DNA of 64,000 nucleotides from Hydractinia symbiolongicarpus (GCF_029227915.1 NC_079875.1:11343001-11407000), one strand, 5' to 3'. Shown: positions 36,129-45,332, numbered from the stretch's first letter. Program-made: numbers and translations. Notes: generated from the letters alone by a model not told the origin.

Positions 36129-36780
36129 TTGGTTACAAACCAACCACAAAAACAGGACCAAAATAGGTATGACGATTTTTTGACACTAGACGACGCATTA
36201 CAGATTGTGCGTAGGTCAAAAAAGCCTAAAACGGTGGGGCTAATCAAACAGTTAGTCCGGGCAGGTGTGAAGAAATTACAGGACGAGCTTGAGAAGCAGC
36301 GCCAAGTCCTTGAGGAGAGAGAGATGGCTCTGGCATTCCTCAATGATGAAATTGAGGATAGGGACAACCAGCTTATGGTGTTGGGGGATGAAATTGAGGA
36401 CAGGCATCGAAAAATTGCAGCACAGGCTCAGGAAAATGCAAGGCTGCAGAAAGGCATATACCCAATGCCCAGGACCCCGGTAAAGACAAAGTCATCATAA
36501 TCCATAGAAGATATAGTGCACAGGATGACGATGAATACCATCATCTTCCCTATTATTGCACGCGTGTCCAGAGGCGTAGTATTAGCAAGAAGAGGTTGTG
36601 GTTCAGTGACAACTACTCGGGGGCGGAGGAGATTGTTGTCATCGATAACCCCAACGGCATACACGCCTTTAATCGTTTTGAGAAGGAGGGCATGTAGAAC
36701 GTTATAGGAACCATTTTGGGCTTATCGATATTACTTGGGATGACCCGTATGATCTGGGTGTTCCGGCGCTGGAGGATTAG
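36129..36780 (+). pseudogene. DUF3627/MSV199-type viral regulator-like protein, frameshifted
   Basis: The first frame (to 36500) begins NQPQKQDQNRYDDFLTLDD, then VGLIKQLVRAGVKKLQDE and a coiled coil. This layout is seen next to KilA-N/MSV199 domains in large DNA viruses and Polintons. The C-terminal half, in another frame from about 36475, has YHHLPYYCTRVQRR and PNGIHAFNRFEKEG, matching the usual DUF3627 end. A further frame change near 36690 leads to a last segment ending at 36780. The expected DNA-binding N-terminus is absent. Likely a former regulator. Confidence 0.6.
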
Positions 36781-36859
36781 GCGACGCTAATTTTTACGGG
36801 TAGTAAAAATTATGGCGTTGAAAGGGTGCTGTGCCACCGCCTCCTTGTAGGATTTATGC

Positions 36860-36884
36860 CAACTGTAGCGGGCGACTACAGTTG
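36860..36884. terminator. Hairpin between converging Polinton gene blocks
   Basis: A 9-bp perfect stem (CAACTGTAG and CTACAGTTG) with a 7-base loop lies between the end of the + block (36780) and the end of the - strand integrase (36895). The position suggests a shared 3'-end or insulating structure. This is inference. Confidence 0.5.
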
Positions 36885-36894
36885 TTCAAGTATG

Positions 36895-37901
36895 CTAATT
36901 AAGGGCGTCTACTAATTCTTTACATGCTCCGAGGTACCTGAACGTCCTCTGGAATAAAGTTCTCGACACGAAGTTGCGATTGGGCCCATATTTTAAATAG
37001 TATAAAACACTCGCTACTATACGGTCGAACCTGTAAGTATGTTTGCTCCAAAAGGCGTCAGTTGCGCATCTTTTCGAGTCAGCATGCTCCTCTCCTGGTT
37101 GTAGCAGATACAAGTACGGCCCATCCTCAGGTAGGGGTTTTTCCTCGGGATATTCGTCGCTTTTCGCGAGCGGTATCTCATCCAGCCTGATCGCCTTGCT
37201 GGGTATCATGTTGATCATAGTAGTCTTGGTATTATTGAGATTTTTCACGATAGCGTACAGTTGTTTGGCCCAAATGGTACTAGGCTCCCCAGAGAATAGC
37301 TCTTGCGCATCCTGAGGTTTGAATAGCCTTTCCGCAAATACCTTGTTGTATGACTCTACAAAGGCTGTAAATGTGTGATGGTATTTGGTGGTGGGCCACT
37401 TAATTTCCACTCCCTTGCCTTCAAGCAGTTTCCTTACATCCGATTTAAACTCAGAACCATTGCCGCACTGGAAGGTTTTTGGGTAGTGTAAAGGTCCTGC
37501 CTTGTATATATCTTGGATCATACTCGCGACTTCGCTGCCTTTTTTAGTTCGCAGGGGTCTAGCTACTTTGTAACGTGAAGCCACGTCAATACCTGTCAGG
37601 ATATACTTGTACGTATTGCTGTATAGCTTGTCATGTGGCATGTAGAGTAGATCAAATTGATGCATTTCATTAGGTGTGTAACGGTAAAATGGGGGTAGTC
37701 TATACGTTTTGGACCCTTGATGTGCCTCAGCCACAAGACTTGACGGGACAGCCAATGAGTAACCAGCTTTGTTGAGAGACCGCCCTCCTTTGCGAGTAAT
37801 CTAATGGCTTTTCGCCCGGTCCACAGATGTTCTGGGGTATAGTAAATTTGGCCTAATATCTCTGCCTCCTCATTGGTAACAATGTGTGATGCTTTTGACA
37901 T
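36895..37901 (-). pseudogene. Retrovirus-like (rve/DDE) integrase of the Polinton, broken
   Basis: The N-terminal zinc/HTH region starts at ATG 37901 (MSKASHIVTNEEAEILG, YYTPEHLWTG, HWLSRQ). A one-base frame change near 37671-37680 moves the rest into the frame with HQFDLLYMPHD (first catalytic Asp), FQCGNGSEF (second catalytic Asp replaced by Gly, codon 37464-37462) and FVESYNKVF (catalytic Glu). The C-terminus has the chromodomain-like YLLQPGEEH and TYRFDRIV segments. The enzyme would insert the element into host DNA. Both the frame break and the active-site loss make it inactive. Confidence 0.93.
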
Positions 37902-37932
37902 GTCTTTATATATACATGTTAAAAACGCGTTC

Positions 37933-38130
37933 TTACAAATACGTGTAAGCAACGAAGCCTAGTAGGTATAAGGAGCCAACAACGAATGCCAGCTCCCCGT
38001 CTTGTTGTTCCTTCAAGGGGGTATAAAAATCTTTCAATACACCTTTATGATAATTGAATTGTACATGCGTTCCTACGGCTCTCCATCGTTTTACAATATC
38101 AGAAAAAAAGGAGGTAAAAATCTTTTTTTT
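37933..38130 (-). CDS. Possible small membrane-anchored Polinton ORF without ATG
   Basis: A minus-strand frame of about 65 codons with no ATG ends at 37933 with a single hydrophobic helix (AFVVGSLYLLGFVAYTYL) after a charged stretch. C-terminally anchored small proteins are common in this element. The start is probably lost or mutated. Confidence 0.4.
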   Translation of the reverse strand, partial: KKKIFTSFFSDIVKRWRAVGTHVQFNYHKGVLKDFYTPLKEQQDGELAFVVGSLYLLGFVAYTYL

Positions 38131-38375
38131 TATGAGAGTTTTTTAACTTCCTTTTGATTTCTTTCAAATTTTCAGGAAACGTTAATAATAATAAGATAAA
38201 ACAAAACGCGGCAAGAAAGGTTATCACGAAAAAACGTGTTTTCTCATTAATAAACTTTTATAAAAGTGTGATGTTTACCTCCTCCGATCGCTAAATAAGC
38301 TGCGATGGAGTATTAGTTTTCCCGGATTATCGTAAAGGTGTATTGCGAGGCCTTCTTGTCTGAAGCAATTAAAAA

Positions 38376-38633
38376 TTAATACATATCGTCATCCAACTCA
38401 TGAAGGCTTTTACCAGCCTTTAATTGCATCTCCCTTTGCTTGGCGAACCAATCGAGCTTATCTTGCCGTTTCCTGATGCACTCCGCCTGAGTTGCATCAA
38501 GCTTTTTGACGGGCTCGTCATACCGTTTTCTCTCTGCCTCACCGTGTCCTGAGAGCTTACTGAATAGAAAATTTGTGCCGGAGAATGCTAGGGCGTTGAC
38601 TAGCGCCCCCGCCATGATCATAAGAGTAGCCAT
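38376..38633 (-). CDS. Intact small Polinton protein with TM and coiled coil (85 aa)
   Basis: The N-terminal hydrophobic segment MATLMIMAGALVNALAFSG is followed by a Lys/Glu-rich helix (KKLDATQAECIRKRQDKLDW) and an acidic end. It sits 11 bp downstream of the capsid gene on the same strand. No break. This small gene type recurs in cnidarian Polintons; its function is unknown, and virion membrane association is a guess. Confidence 0.75.
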   Translation of the reverse strand: MATLMIMAGALVNALAFSGTNFLFSKLSGHGEAERKRYDEPVKKLDATQAECIRKRQDKLDWFAKQREMQLKAGKSLHELDDDMY

Positions 38634-38644
38634 GTTTCTTTATT

Positions 38645-39846
38645 TCAGTGCTCCACGTTATGAAATCCACCATCTAAGATAGTCAGTTGCGCGTGTTTGA
38701 TAAGGTATACATAGCACAAAAAATCACCAGTTCCGTCGGCTTTCTTGCTCATATGGAGGGTAATGCCGTCACTTAGAAGTTGTAGGTGTATTCCGGAACC
38801 ATGTAGGGTATCGTCGGGAGAGGCTCGAAAATCAATAAACAGCACATACCTTTCGTTGAAAAACTGACCAATCGTGACGTTTCTATCGTGGGCGCCGAAA
38901 GTATTGACGATCTGCTCCAAATGGTCCTTGGGAAGCATAGCATGCGAGTAGACCTCATTGGGCTCCCCCTTAACGGTAATACTAATACTCTCGATCTTGG
39001 GATTATAGAACACCTCATTAACGCCTGCATATGACTTCACTTTTCCAGGGTCTATGAAAAATAGCAACACACCTTTGAAGCTTTTCGCGGGGTATCAATT
39101 TGAAGGTTATATGAGGTATCCTGCTTCCTCATAGTGACTACCTTGATACGGAGTATGTGTTTGTAGGGCAGGGCCAATCTTGCATAACTTGATGTCATAG
39201 CGCTGGCGAGGCCTTCATGAGTGATCTTGTCAAATTCAAGCTTGATATTGGGAATTTTGTACGCGGCATTGGCCGCTTCGGCTGCCGTGCTCCCCGAGGC
39301 CGCTGTCCCTGCATCTTTGATTACGTCGCCGTAGGCCACGAAATACAGAGCAAACTTCAATCTGTCATGGAGTCCTGCCGGGTAAAGCGGGAGGTTCCTA
39401 GTCAGTTCAAACATCTGGCCAAGGGGTTTGCAAAAGGTGTTACCATACGCTGCGGCAATAGCCCTTTTTTCATCCGTAACAACGTGATCCCTAGCCTTGA
39501 CTTGCACGGCCCTATTGGCCCCATCATTGGGGTTGATGCCGTCCAGGATGAGGTTGTTATCGCGATCGAATTTGGGTAGCCATAAAACCCGGTACACTGC
39601 TAATATATTGTAGTCAGATATGTTTTGCACCTCGTTGCCATCCAATGTAATGCGCAGATTCTTCACCAGGTTTTTGCCTATATGTGATAAGGATGATACG
39701 CCATCAAGACAGCAAGTCCTCGGAACATCGGGAATTTCGACGCCAGGACAACAACGGTCGGATATACGCAAGCGACTGGGGTTGGGTGCGGCGTCGGCCG
39801 AGACTATACTTTTTAAATCGAAGGTTGATAGTCTCAACACGAATCT
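38645..39846 (-). pseudogene. Major capsid protein candidate (double jelly roll), frameshifted
   Basis: Two open frames (39840-39052 and 39070-38645) together cover about 400 codons and are separated by a frame break near 39060-39075. Segments include HIGKNLVKNLRITLDGNEV, NLPLYPAGLHDRLKFALYF, FYNPKIESISITVKG and ALPYKHILRI. This order and style is that of Polinton/adintovirus hexon-like capsid proteins. No ATG was found for the 5' part: the frame opens 3' of a TAA near 39880. Assignment rests on family resemblance; a structure prediction would decide it. Confidence 0.7.
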
Positions 39847-39865
39847 TACGGATGGGCTGGGGCTT

Positions 39866-40214
39866 ATGCCTAATGCGATACATTACGACAGGTCTAGAAT
39901 GGATAAAGAATATCAACTTGTCGTTAAAAAGATTGTGACGGGGAAAATATCCTTACCGGATATAGTACTCACATTGGAAGATTGTACCTTGTCCAACTAT
40001 TGAACAGCTCAGAAGGAGGCTAGGTAGCACGCGTATGAAGGCCATAGGTTTTGATGACTATCAAACACCCAGCAAGGGTAGTAGGGCGATCGCCCAGAAC
40101 CTCGCAAATAAGTTTGATGTTCTTGTATTGAATAGGGGTGAAGAGAAGCCTTCGGGTAAAGAGGAGGCATCGGGTAAAGAGAAGGAGGGTGAGATGATCC
40201 AGATGGAAACATAG
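39866..40214 (+). pseudogene. Unknown Polinton gene divergent from the capsid gene
   Basis: Starts at ATG 39866, about 20 bp from the 5' end of the oppositely oriented capsid frame. The first frame (MPNAIHYDRSRMDKEYQLVV, then SLPDIVLTLEDCT) stops at 40001-40003. A second frame (MKAIGFDDYQTPSKGSR, then an EKPSGKEE repeat) continues to 40214, so one frame change near 39990-40000 is likely. Function unknown. Confidence 0.55.
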
Positions 40215-40240
40215 AGGGTATTCAAAATTTTGCATATGAT

Positions 40241-40577
40241 ATGGAGGGTTTTATAGATACTTCGTATGCTGGCATCGACGACGTCGAGGACATTGGACAT
40301 TGATATAGGAGGAATAAAGCTCGAAATTGAAACCTTACAGAGTAACATTAAAGAACTAAAAGGTAAGATTATTTCATATGATAGCGATATGAAAACAAAA
40401 GAGTCTAGGGTGAAAGAACTCAAAAAGCAGAAAGCCGGGGTGAAAAGGGATAGGGATATCGCCAATCTTGAGAAGAGTATTGATAAATTGAAGAGGGATA
40501 GGAAGGTTGCACTGAGTAGACATGGTCTACTCTCAGGGGAGATTTTTAAGCATCTGAAAAATATTAAGGCGAGTTGA
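40241..40577 (+). pseudogene. Polinton coiled-coil protein, frameshifted near its start
   Basis: ATG 40241 opens a short frame (MEGFIDTSYAGIDDVEDIG). From about 40300 the signal moves to the frame of DIDIGGIKLEIETLQSNIK, a long Lys/Glu-rich coiled coil to 40577. Its last codons overlap the start of the next gene. The pair of a coiled-coil and a glycine-rich membrane protein recurs in cnidarian Polintons. Confidence 0.6.
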
Positions 40578-40891
40578 TGAAAATTGCCGGAGATGATATG
40601 CCTTTGGAGAAGCTTAAAATCCTCTTCAGGAAGCAGGGTATAACTACAGCGATTATAGTGTCTAATATTGGCCTATTAGTTTCCCCCATTGTGCTCTCCG
40701 TTATTGGAGAAAGTGCCGCGGCGGGTGCTGCAGGAGGAAGTGCAGCATTATTCGGGATTATTGGTACCGTAGTCTCTTTCTTTTTCAGGGTAGCATCAAC
40801 TATCGTGGAATACGCGGCAAAACATCTGTATATGGTCATTGCGGCAGGCGCTGGGTTTATTGTGCTCTATATTAGGAAATGGGTTACTTGA
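40574..40891 (+). CDS. Intact Ala/Gly-rich membrane protein of the Polinton (105 aa)
   Basis: After a short charged start (PLEKLKILFRKQGITT) come two or three hydrophobic segments, including AAAGAAGGSAALFGIIGTVV and YMVIAAGAGFIVLYIRKW. The start overlaps the end of the coiled-coil gene by 4 bp. The stop (40889-40891) lies just past the convergent stop of the minus-strand gene at 40886-40884, so the ends overlap by 8 bp. Intact; role unknown, possibly capsid-internal membrane remodelling (speculative). Confidence 0.7.
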   Translation: MMKIAGDDMPLEKLKILFRKQGITTAIIVSNIGLLVSPIVLSVIGESAAAGAAGGSAALFGIIGTVVSFFFRVASTIVEYAAKHLYMVIAAGAGFIVLYIRKWVT

Positions 40892-41410
40892 GCCAGATGT
40901 AGGCTATGACGAGGCCTACCCCCGTCGTGATCAGCACGGTCTTGGTATCCTCGTACTGTTTTTTTTTTTTTTTTGGGGGGGGGGTTGTTCGGGCGATGTA
41001 GTATGATCAGGGGTATGTATAGGAGGTATAGCCTGCTTGTGAGGTATGGATGGTATAGCCTGTATGGTATGATCAGGAGTATGTATTGGAGGTGTAATAG
41101 GTGTAGCATGCTTAAGAGGTATAGAATGCATGGTATGTATAGGCGGAGTAGTATGCTTTGGAGGTGGTTTGATAGTATGCTTGGGTGGTAATTTGATAGC
41201 GGCCTCATGCCTGATGGTATGCTTTGGAGGTGGTTTGATAGTCTTCTCTGTATGAATAGGCTTGTTATTCACATCAACCTCTACCCCCACATTTACACTG
41301 GCAGGTGCTATGAGGATGTTGTTGTTGTACCCTACAATTTACCCACACGCAGGTTCATATCGGAAGGTAGCATGTATACGCTTGGAATAACAGCAAAATT
41401 GACCGGGGTT
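40884..41410 (-). pseudogene. Pro/His/Thr-repeat protein with C-terminal membrane anchor, frameshifted
   Basis: The minus strand encodes PPPKHT and PPIHTPDHT repeats (about 41290-41000), crosses a run of C then A (plus strand T14G10 at 40961-40984), and ends in a hydrophobic anchor (TGVGLVIAYIWL) in another frame with stop 40886-40884. The homopolymer is the likely slip site. A further frame change near 41330 separates the N-terminal part. The layout resembles a fibre or stalk protein, but this is inference. Confidence 0.5.
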
Positions 41411-42152
41411 CAGGCATATTGAAGCACCTTTTGGAACTCTGTGATGTCATGGCCTACATTTTCTTGGCGTTGTTCCATGGCCCCAAATTTTTGCAATAGG
41501 ATTTGCCTTGCTGTGTAGTTGTCGGCACCAGAGCCGATTAGGGATGCTTTTGACCCTCTGATGCTAGGCCTTGGCTTGTTGGTAGGATGAATTTAGCCCA
41601 ATCACCATCAACCTGGGGCCACCATCTACCATTTGTCAATGACGACATGACAGCTTTAAACTTGTACAAGGGGTTAGCATCTGCACCGTATTCGTGACAC
41701 ACTTGGGCATACCCACAGGTGGAGTAGGGATTCTTATACTGTGAGAACCCATCGTCATAAAGCATCGGCACCCTCATTCTTGTTAGGATACGACGCATGT
41801 GGTAATAGACATGGAATTTAAAGATCGAATTGACAAGGGGTATCGAACCCGTCATGTGCTTGGCAGATATGCCTAATGCCGTGGTGGCGCAATGGGTGGC
41901 AAAATTACCCTGAATGGTCCAGTAGTCCAAGCCTTGCCCTGTCCAACCCACTCTAACAGGATCATTAAGCAAATTGGTCGAAATAGAGATGGCATATTTG
42001 GTAAATTCAGGGAATGCCACCTTAATGTGTGAGTCTGTAGACACGTACAGGTCCTGATGTTCCAAATTTGTAATACCAAGGGTCCATTCCTGTTGGATTT
42101 GTACTTTGCCTTGGGGTTGTATGAGTACATGTTCATCCTTTTCTTCTAACAA
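41410..42152 (-). pseudogene. Conserved Polinton structural-type protein, frameshifted
   Basis: The main frame (204 codons from about 42152) includes EWTLGITNLEHQDLYVSTDS, FHVYYHMRRILTRMRVPML, FSQYKNPYSTCGYAQVC and GADANPLYKFKAV. The C-terminal segment (GADNYTARQILLQKFGAME to 41410) lies in another frame after a break near 41590. No ATG is seen, and the 5' end abuts the divergent gene starting at 42160. Its neighbours suggest a capsid-associated role; I cannot name the family. Confidence 0.55.
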
Positions 42153-42159
42153 GAAAGGG

Positions 42160-42800
42160 ATGAAACAACTCTATGTTACTGATATCGAAAAGCCTACTAT
42201 ATTTGAGGACTACCTGGGGCAGGACACTCGTATAGCTGTGAAATCCGTCAGTATCAGGCCTGTATGGCTGAACCTTTACAGTGACAATGAAATCGTAATC
42301 CGTAACATAGGGACTGACCAGAGGATTGAAATCATGAACGGCCTGTACATGATCGAGGATTTGGCGGCCATTGTGAACAGCCAGGCCCAGGAGAGGATTA
42401 AGCTGTTTGTCCTTAAAACTGGACTCTGAAGGCTTCGTGTCAGTGACGGGTAGTCGGTGGTGATTCATCGACAACTGCAAGAGCTCTTAGGTCTACAGTA
42501 CGATCCTATTAAAAAGTACTATATGAAGGGTGATTACGATGTATACTATAGGACTGATGTTTACCATAGATTGAGACTCGTTTGTCCACAGTTGGATGAA
42601 GACGAGCGCATACTAGACGGTAAAAAGTCGAAGATTCTGGCTTTGCTTCCCACCAAAGAGGGGATATGCTGACCTGGAGTTTTGACACCTCTGTTTACCT
42701 TCCCCTAAAGTGTTCCACGGATCGTCTCGAATTCATGTTAACGAATGTCACCATGAGAAGAACGTTTTGTTCACCGGCCTCACCATGTGTATTCTCATAG
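42160..42800 (+). pseudogene. Minor capsid (penton-like) candidate, broken
   Basis: From ATG 42160 (MKQLYVTDIEKPTIFEDYLG) the frame runs to a TGA at 42427-42429. Another in-frame stop follows closely, then MVIHRQLQELLGLQYDP and LVCPQLDEDERILDGKKSKI. A frame change near 42665 leads to the last segment ending at 42800. The layout (beta-rich, short IMNGLYMIEDL-type helix, C-terminal CxxL-type strand block) resembles Polinton minor capsid proteins. Moderate assignment; the lesions are directly visible. Confidence 0.55.
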
Positions 42801-42825
42801 AATAAAGATAAGCGATATCAGCAAA

Positions 42826-43540
42826 ATGTATCCGAGTTTGCCGAGTACACCTGCGCAAAGCACCGACATACAGGATGAAGGCTAGGTTTTTATACTTAAA
42901 AAGATTGAGGAAATAGAGCAATATCTGCGAAATGAAATCAAGGAGCAGAACAGGCTTGCAAAAAAGTATAAAATGCACAACACGTGGGTACGCTTCTGCG
43001 ACCATGGTCTGCTTGGAATAAGCGTGTTTACGTCGGGGCTTGGCATAGGAGCCATGGCCTCCTTGCTACAGCTATGGGGGGGGGGGGGGGTGGGGGGGCT
43101 GACGATTGCATCCGGGACAGGCCGGTCTACGGAGCGCTTCAAAAAGGCTTGGTGTAAAATCAAAAAAAACATGAGGGTATTAGGCTACTCGCCGAATGGA
43201 AATTGAAGTTGTTGATCTCATCTCAAAGGCAGTAGAAAACGGTGTGGTTAGCGACTATGAGTACAGCCTGATTAGCCGTGAAAAGCAGAGGTATATGTTG
43301 CTAAAGGAACAAATGCGACAGCGGTTTAACCGTATTGTCAATGCGATTAACGAACAAGAGAGAGCCCAGCTAATTGCGAAAGGTCGGGAGAATGGTAGGA
43401 AAGAGATGCAGGATAAGATTTTAAAAAACGTTCGACCTGCACAGTATGTAAGCGGTACCTACAGTCCCCGCCTGAGTATAGACCCTAATATGTATATATT
43501 TTATAGGTCCTGTATGGCCTATCAAATATATGGTTTTTAA
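42826..43540 (+). pseudogene. Polinton hydrophobic-core protein, broken
   Basis: The 5' part (from ATG 42826) soon meets a stop. The frame 42973-43206 then carries a Gly-rich hydrophobic block (LLGISVFTSGLGIGAMASL) with a G-run (GGGGVGGL) at about 43077-43100. After a break near 43196-43206 the frame to 43540 continues as a charged helical tail (VDLISKAVENGVVSDYEYSL). This hydrophobic-then-helical layout recurs in animal Polintons; function unknown. The G-run is a probable slip site. Confidence 0.6.
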
Positions 43541-44031
43541 TCCTCACTCAGCAACCATTCTTTTCTGAAGTCCTTATACCGGCATTCTGTAATATGTACC
43601 TGAGGGTAGTAGTTTTTACTTTGCATTTACACAGATGAAATAGCCAGGGTGGCACTGGTTTGGCATTGCTCATCATACGGTACTGGCATACCGTGGAATT
43701 TAGTCGTGATCGCGTCCTTGTAGTATTTAAGCTTGGCGTTCACATAACGGTCCTTTTTCACGGGCTCTGTCGTCAATTGCTCGGATATCAACTCCTCAAT
43801 CTTGGACCAGATTTGACGATACTTTGCAACCCAATCAAGGTACTGTTCAAAATTGAGACTCATTGCTGGTACTGCATTTGCGTTATACCGGGTCACTCTA
43901 TATGGGGACCAGATTTTTGGTGTTTTTACCCTGAGGGCTGCCACAAGGTCTCGTCTATGATATCTTACTATGTACCGATTATCGTTACCTCCATTGGCAG
44001 GAATGGGATTCGACACTGTCAGGTAGTCCAT
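43537..44031 (-). pseudogene. Conserved Polinton protein with one internal stop
   Basis: ATG 44031 opens 134 codons (MDYLTVSNPIPANGGNDN, then SLNFEQYLDWVAKYRQIW and GMPVPYDEQCQ). A TAA at 43627-43629 interrupts a frame that continues with plausible coding sequence to a TAA at 43539-43537. Its end overlaps the end of the convergent + gene. The single lesion could be a recent mutation or an assembly error. Function unknown. Confidence 0.6.
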
Positions 44032-44189
44032 TTACAGTGCTCCATTTATTCTATAGTCTTCAAGACGATCATCTAGGCCTTGAATCTTCCGTTTATTCAC
44101 TCTGATTCTCGTACCAATGCTAGGGCCATGAGGGGTAGGGAGATACCAATGCCAGCCATAAAGGTCATGAATGCTGCAGCTCCGAACAT
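44032..44189 (-). pseudogene. Small single-TM Polinton protein, frameshifted
   Basis: ATG 44189 starts a hydrophobic N-terminus (MFGAAAFMTFMAGIGISLPL) ending in a TGA. Coding signal continues in another frame (GLDDRLEDYRINGAL) to a TAA that abuts the next gene's ATG at 44031. Small TM-plus-coiled-coil proteins like this recur in the element. Confidence 0.5.
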
Positions 44190-44287
44190 ATCAAATTTTG
44201 ATTTCTGACAGTTAACGCACATTTATTATAGTAGTATTTTTGATTTCATTCCTTAACCCCGAAGGGTTGTGGGATAACTTATGGATT

Positions 44288-44751
44288 TCACATGTTGTCG
44301 CACATGTCCTGAGTCTTGAACCTTTCGGGGACATTTTCAAGGATATGGGGATCCTTTTCAACGGCCTTATTGCACATGTCCTGCGTCCTGAACTGGTCCG
44401 GTACATGCCTGAGCATATACGGATTCTTGTTGCATATGTTCCTTGAACTTGTCGAGGACAAACTCGAGCATGTGGGGCTTCTTTTCAACCGCTTTCCTGC
44501 ACATGCCTTGCGTCTTGAACCGATCCAGCACATCCTCGAGCACGCGGGACTCCTCCTCAACAGCTTTGCTGCACATGTCCCGCGTCTTGAAACGGTCCGG
44601 TAATACTCTAACATGTAGGGATCCCCCCAACATCTTTGCTGCACATGTCCCCCGTGTTGAATTGATCGGGGACATATTCGGGCAGGCGGGGCTTCTTTTC
44701 AAATGCCTCGTCGAACTCCCCGATTGTATTTAAAACGATGCTGCTGTCCAT
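44288..44751 (-). pseudogene. Tandem 25-residue repeat protein (VPDxFKTQxMC repeats), broken
   Basis: From ATG 44751 the frames encode about five units of roughly 25 residues, such as VPDQFNTGDMCSK, LDRFKTQGMCRKAVEKKPHML and VPERFKTQDMC. The units are spread over three reading frames, so at least two frame changes occurred. Such repeats are frequent in cnidarian and viral genomes and recall ankyrin-like or DUF4116-like solenoids. Likely a protein-interaction surface; exact role unknown. Confidence 0.65.
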
Positions 44752-44925
44752 CTTTATTAAATACAGAGTTATTTGAAAAATGGTGCTCTGGTATTTGCTC
44801 GATTTATGAGTAGGGAATTTTCCTCGACTTTCTCATCTGTTAGGAACTTACCCTTGTTATGCATGACTAAGCACCGCGCATAACACTATTGTCATGTATA
44901 ACAATAGATTCTTGAGCAATGAGGC

Positions 44926-45186
44926 GTGACAAAAAGTTGTGACGTCACAAGCAAAACTCTGTATGATATTCTTTATGAGAGTTTGACCGTGGTTTTTGGA
45001 AAATCCTGGGTATATTCCCTCCCTACTCTAGCTCAAGCGCCTTTTTGGCCGCTTTTGTTCCTCAAGGGTCACGTGTATGGATTGAGCGAAGCGCATTTTC
45101 GCAAGGCTGCATCGTCTTCCAGAGAACTGATGCAGTATTTTTTGGGCGACAGGAGAAATTGTAAAGCGTGGGTGCTTCGATCTTGA
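44926..45186 (+). CDS. Unassigned ORF near the right end of the Polinton (86 aa)
   Basis: The base composition matches the element rather than the host. The frame has no long repeats, a mildly hydrophobic centre (PTLAQAPFWPLLFLKGHVYG) and a helical end. No known domain recognised, so coding status is uncertain. Confidence 0.4.
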   Translation: MTKSCDVTSKTLYDILYESLTVVFGKSWVYSLPTLAQAPFWPLLFLKGHVYGLSEAHFRKAASSSRELMQYFLGDRRNCKAWVLRS

Positions 45187-45248
45187 GAATTCTTGTTTTG
45201 CGTGTATTCCGAACTTAAACGGTAAAAAACTCGTTTAAAGATTATTTT

Positions 45249-45332
45249 ATGGACATTCTTGACTTGTTGGTCGACAAAAGGTTACGCCAGCACTATTTCG
45301 ACCTGAAAAGCACCAACGAACTTAACGAGTAA
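45249..45332 (+). CDS. Short ORF at the right end of the Polinton (27 aa)
   Basis: Begins MDILDLLVDKRLRQHYFDLK. It is charged and helical and might be a fragment of a larger gene. Beyond it the sequence turns host-like, so it is used as the provisional right limit of the element. Confidence 0.3.
   Translation: MDILDLLVDKRLRQHYFDLKSTNELNE

Larger units (their letters stand above)
31297..45332. mobile_element. Decayed Polinton/Maverick (virus-like self-synthesising transposon)
   Basis: The block contains the diagnostic Polinton set: protein-primed PolB, A32-type ATPase, rve integrase, double-jelly-roll and minor capsid candidates, and many small conserved proteins. It is visibly richer in G+C than the flanks. 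The left end is truncated: PolB begins inside its exonuclease domain. No terminal inverted repeats were found. The right end is set after the last element-like ORF and could lie further right. Nearly every long gene has frameshifts or stops, so it is a degraded genomic copy. Confidence 0.92.

Noticed and set aside
39217-39579. 120-codon + ORF opposite the capsid gene
   Set aside because: The minus strand has the family-like capsid segments; the + frame shows none.
44316-44733. Plus-strand ORFs of 95 and 96 codons opposite the 25-residue repeats
   Set aside because: The repeat periodicity makes several frames open; only the minus frames give the conserved FKTQxMC repeats.
31297-45332. All Polinton frameshifts as pure assembly errors
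   Set aside because: Several sit in homopolymers and may be, but the stops and three active-site substitutions cannot be explained by indel errors alone.
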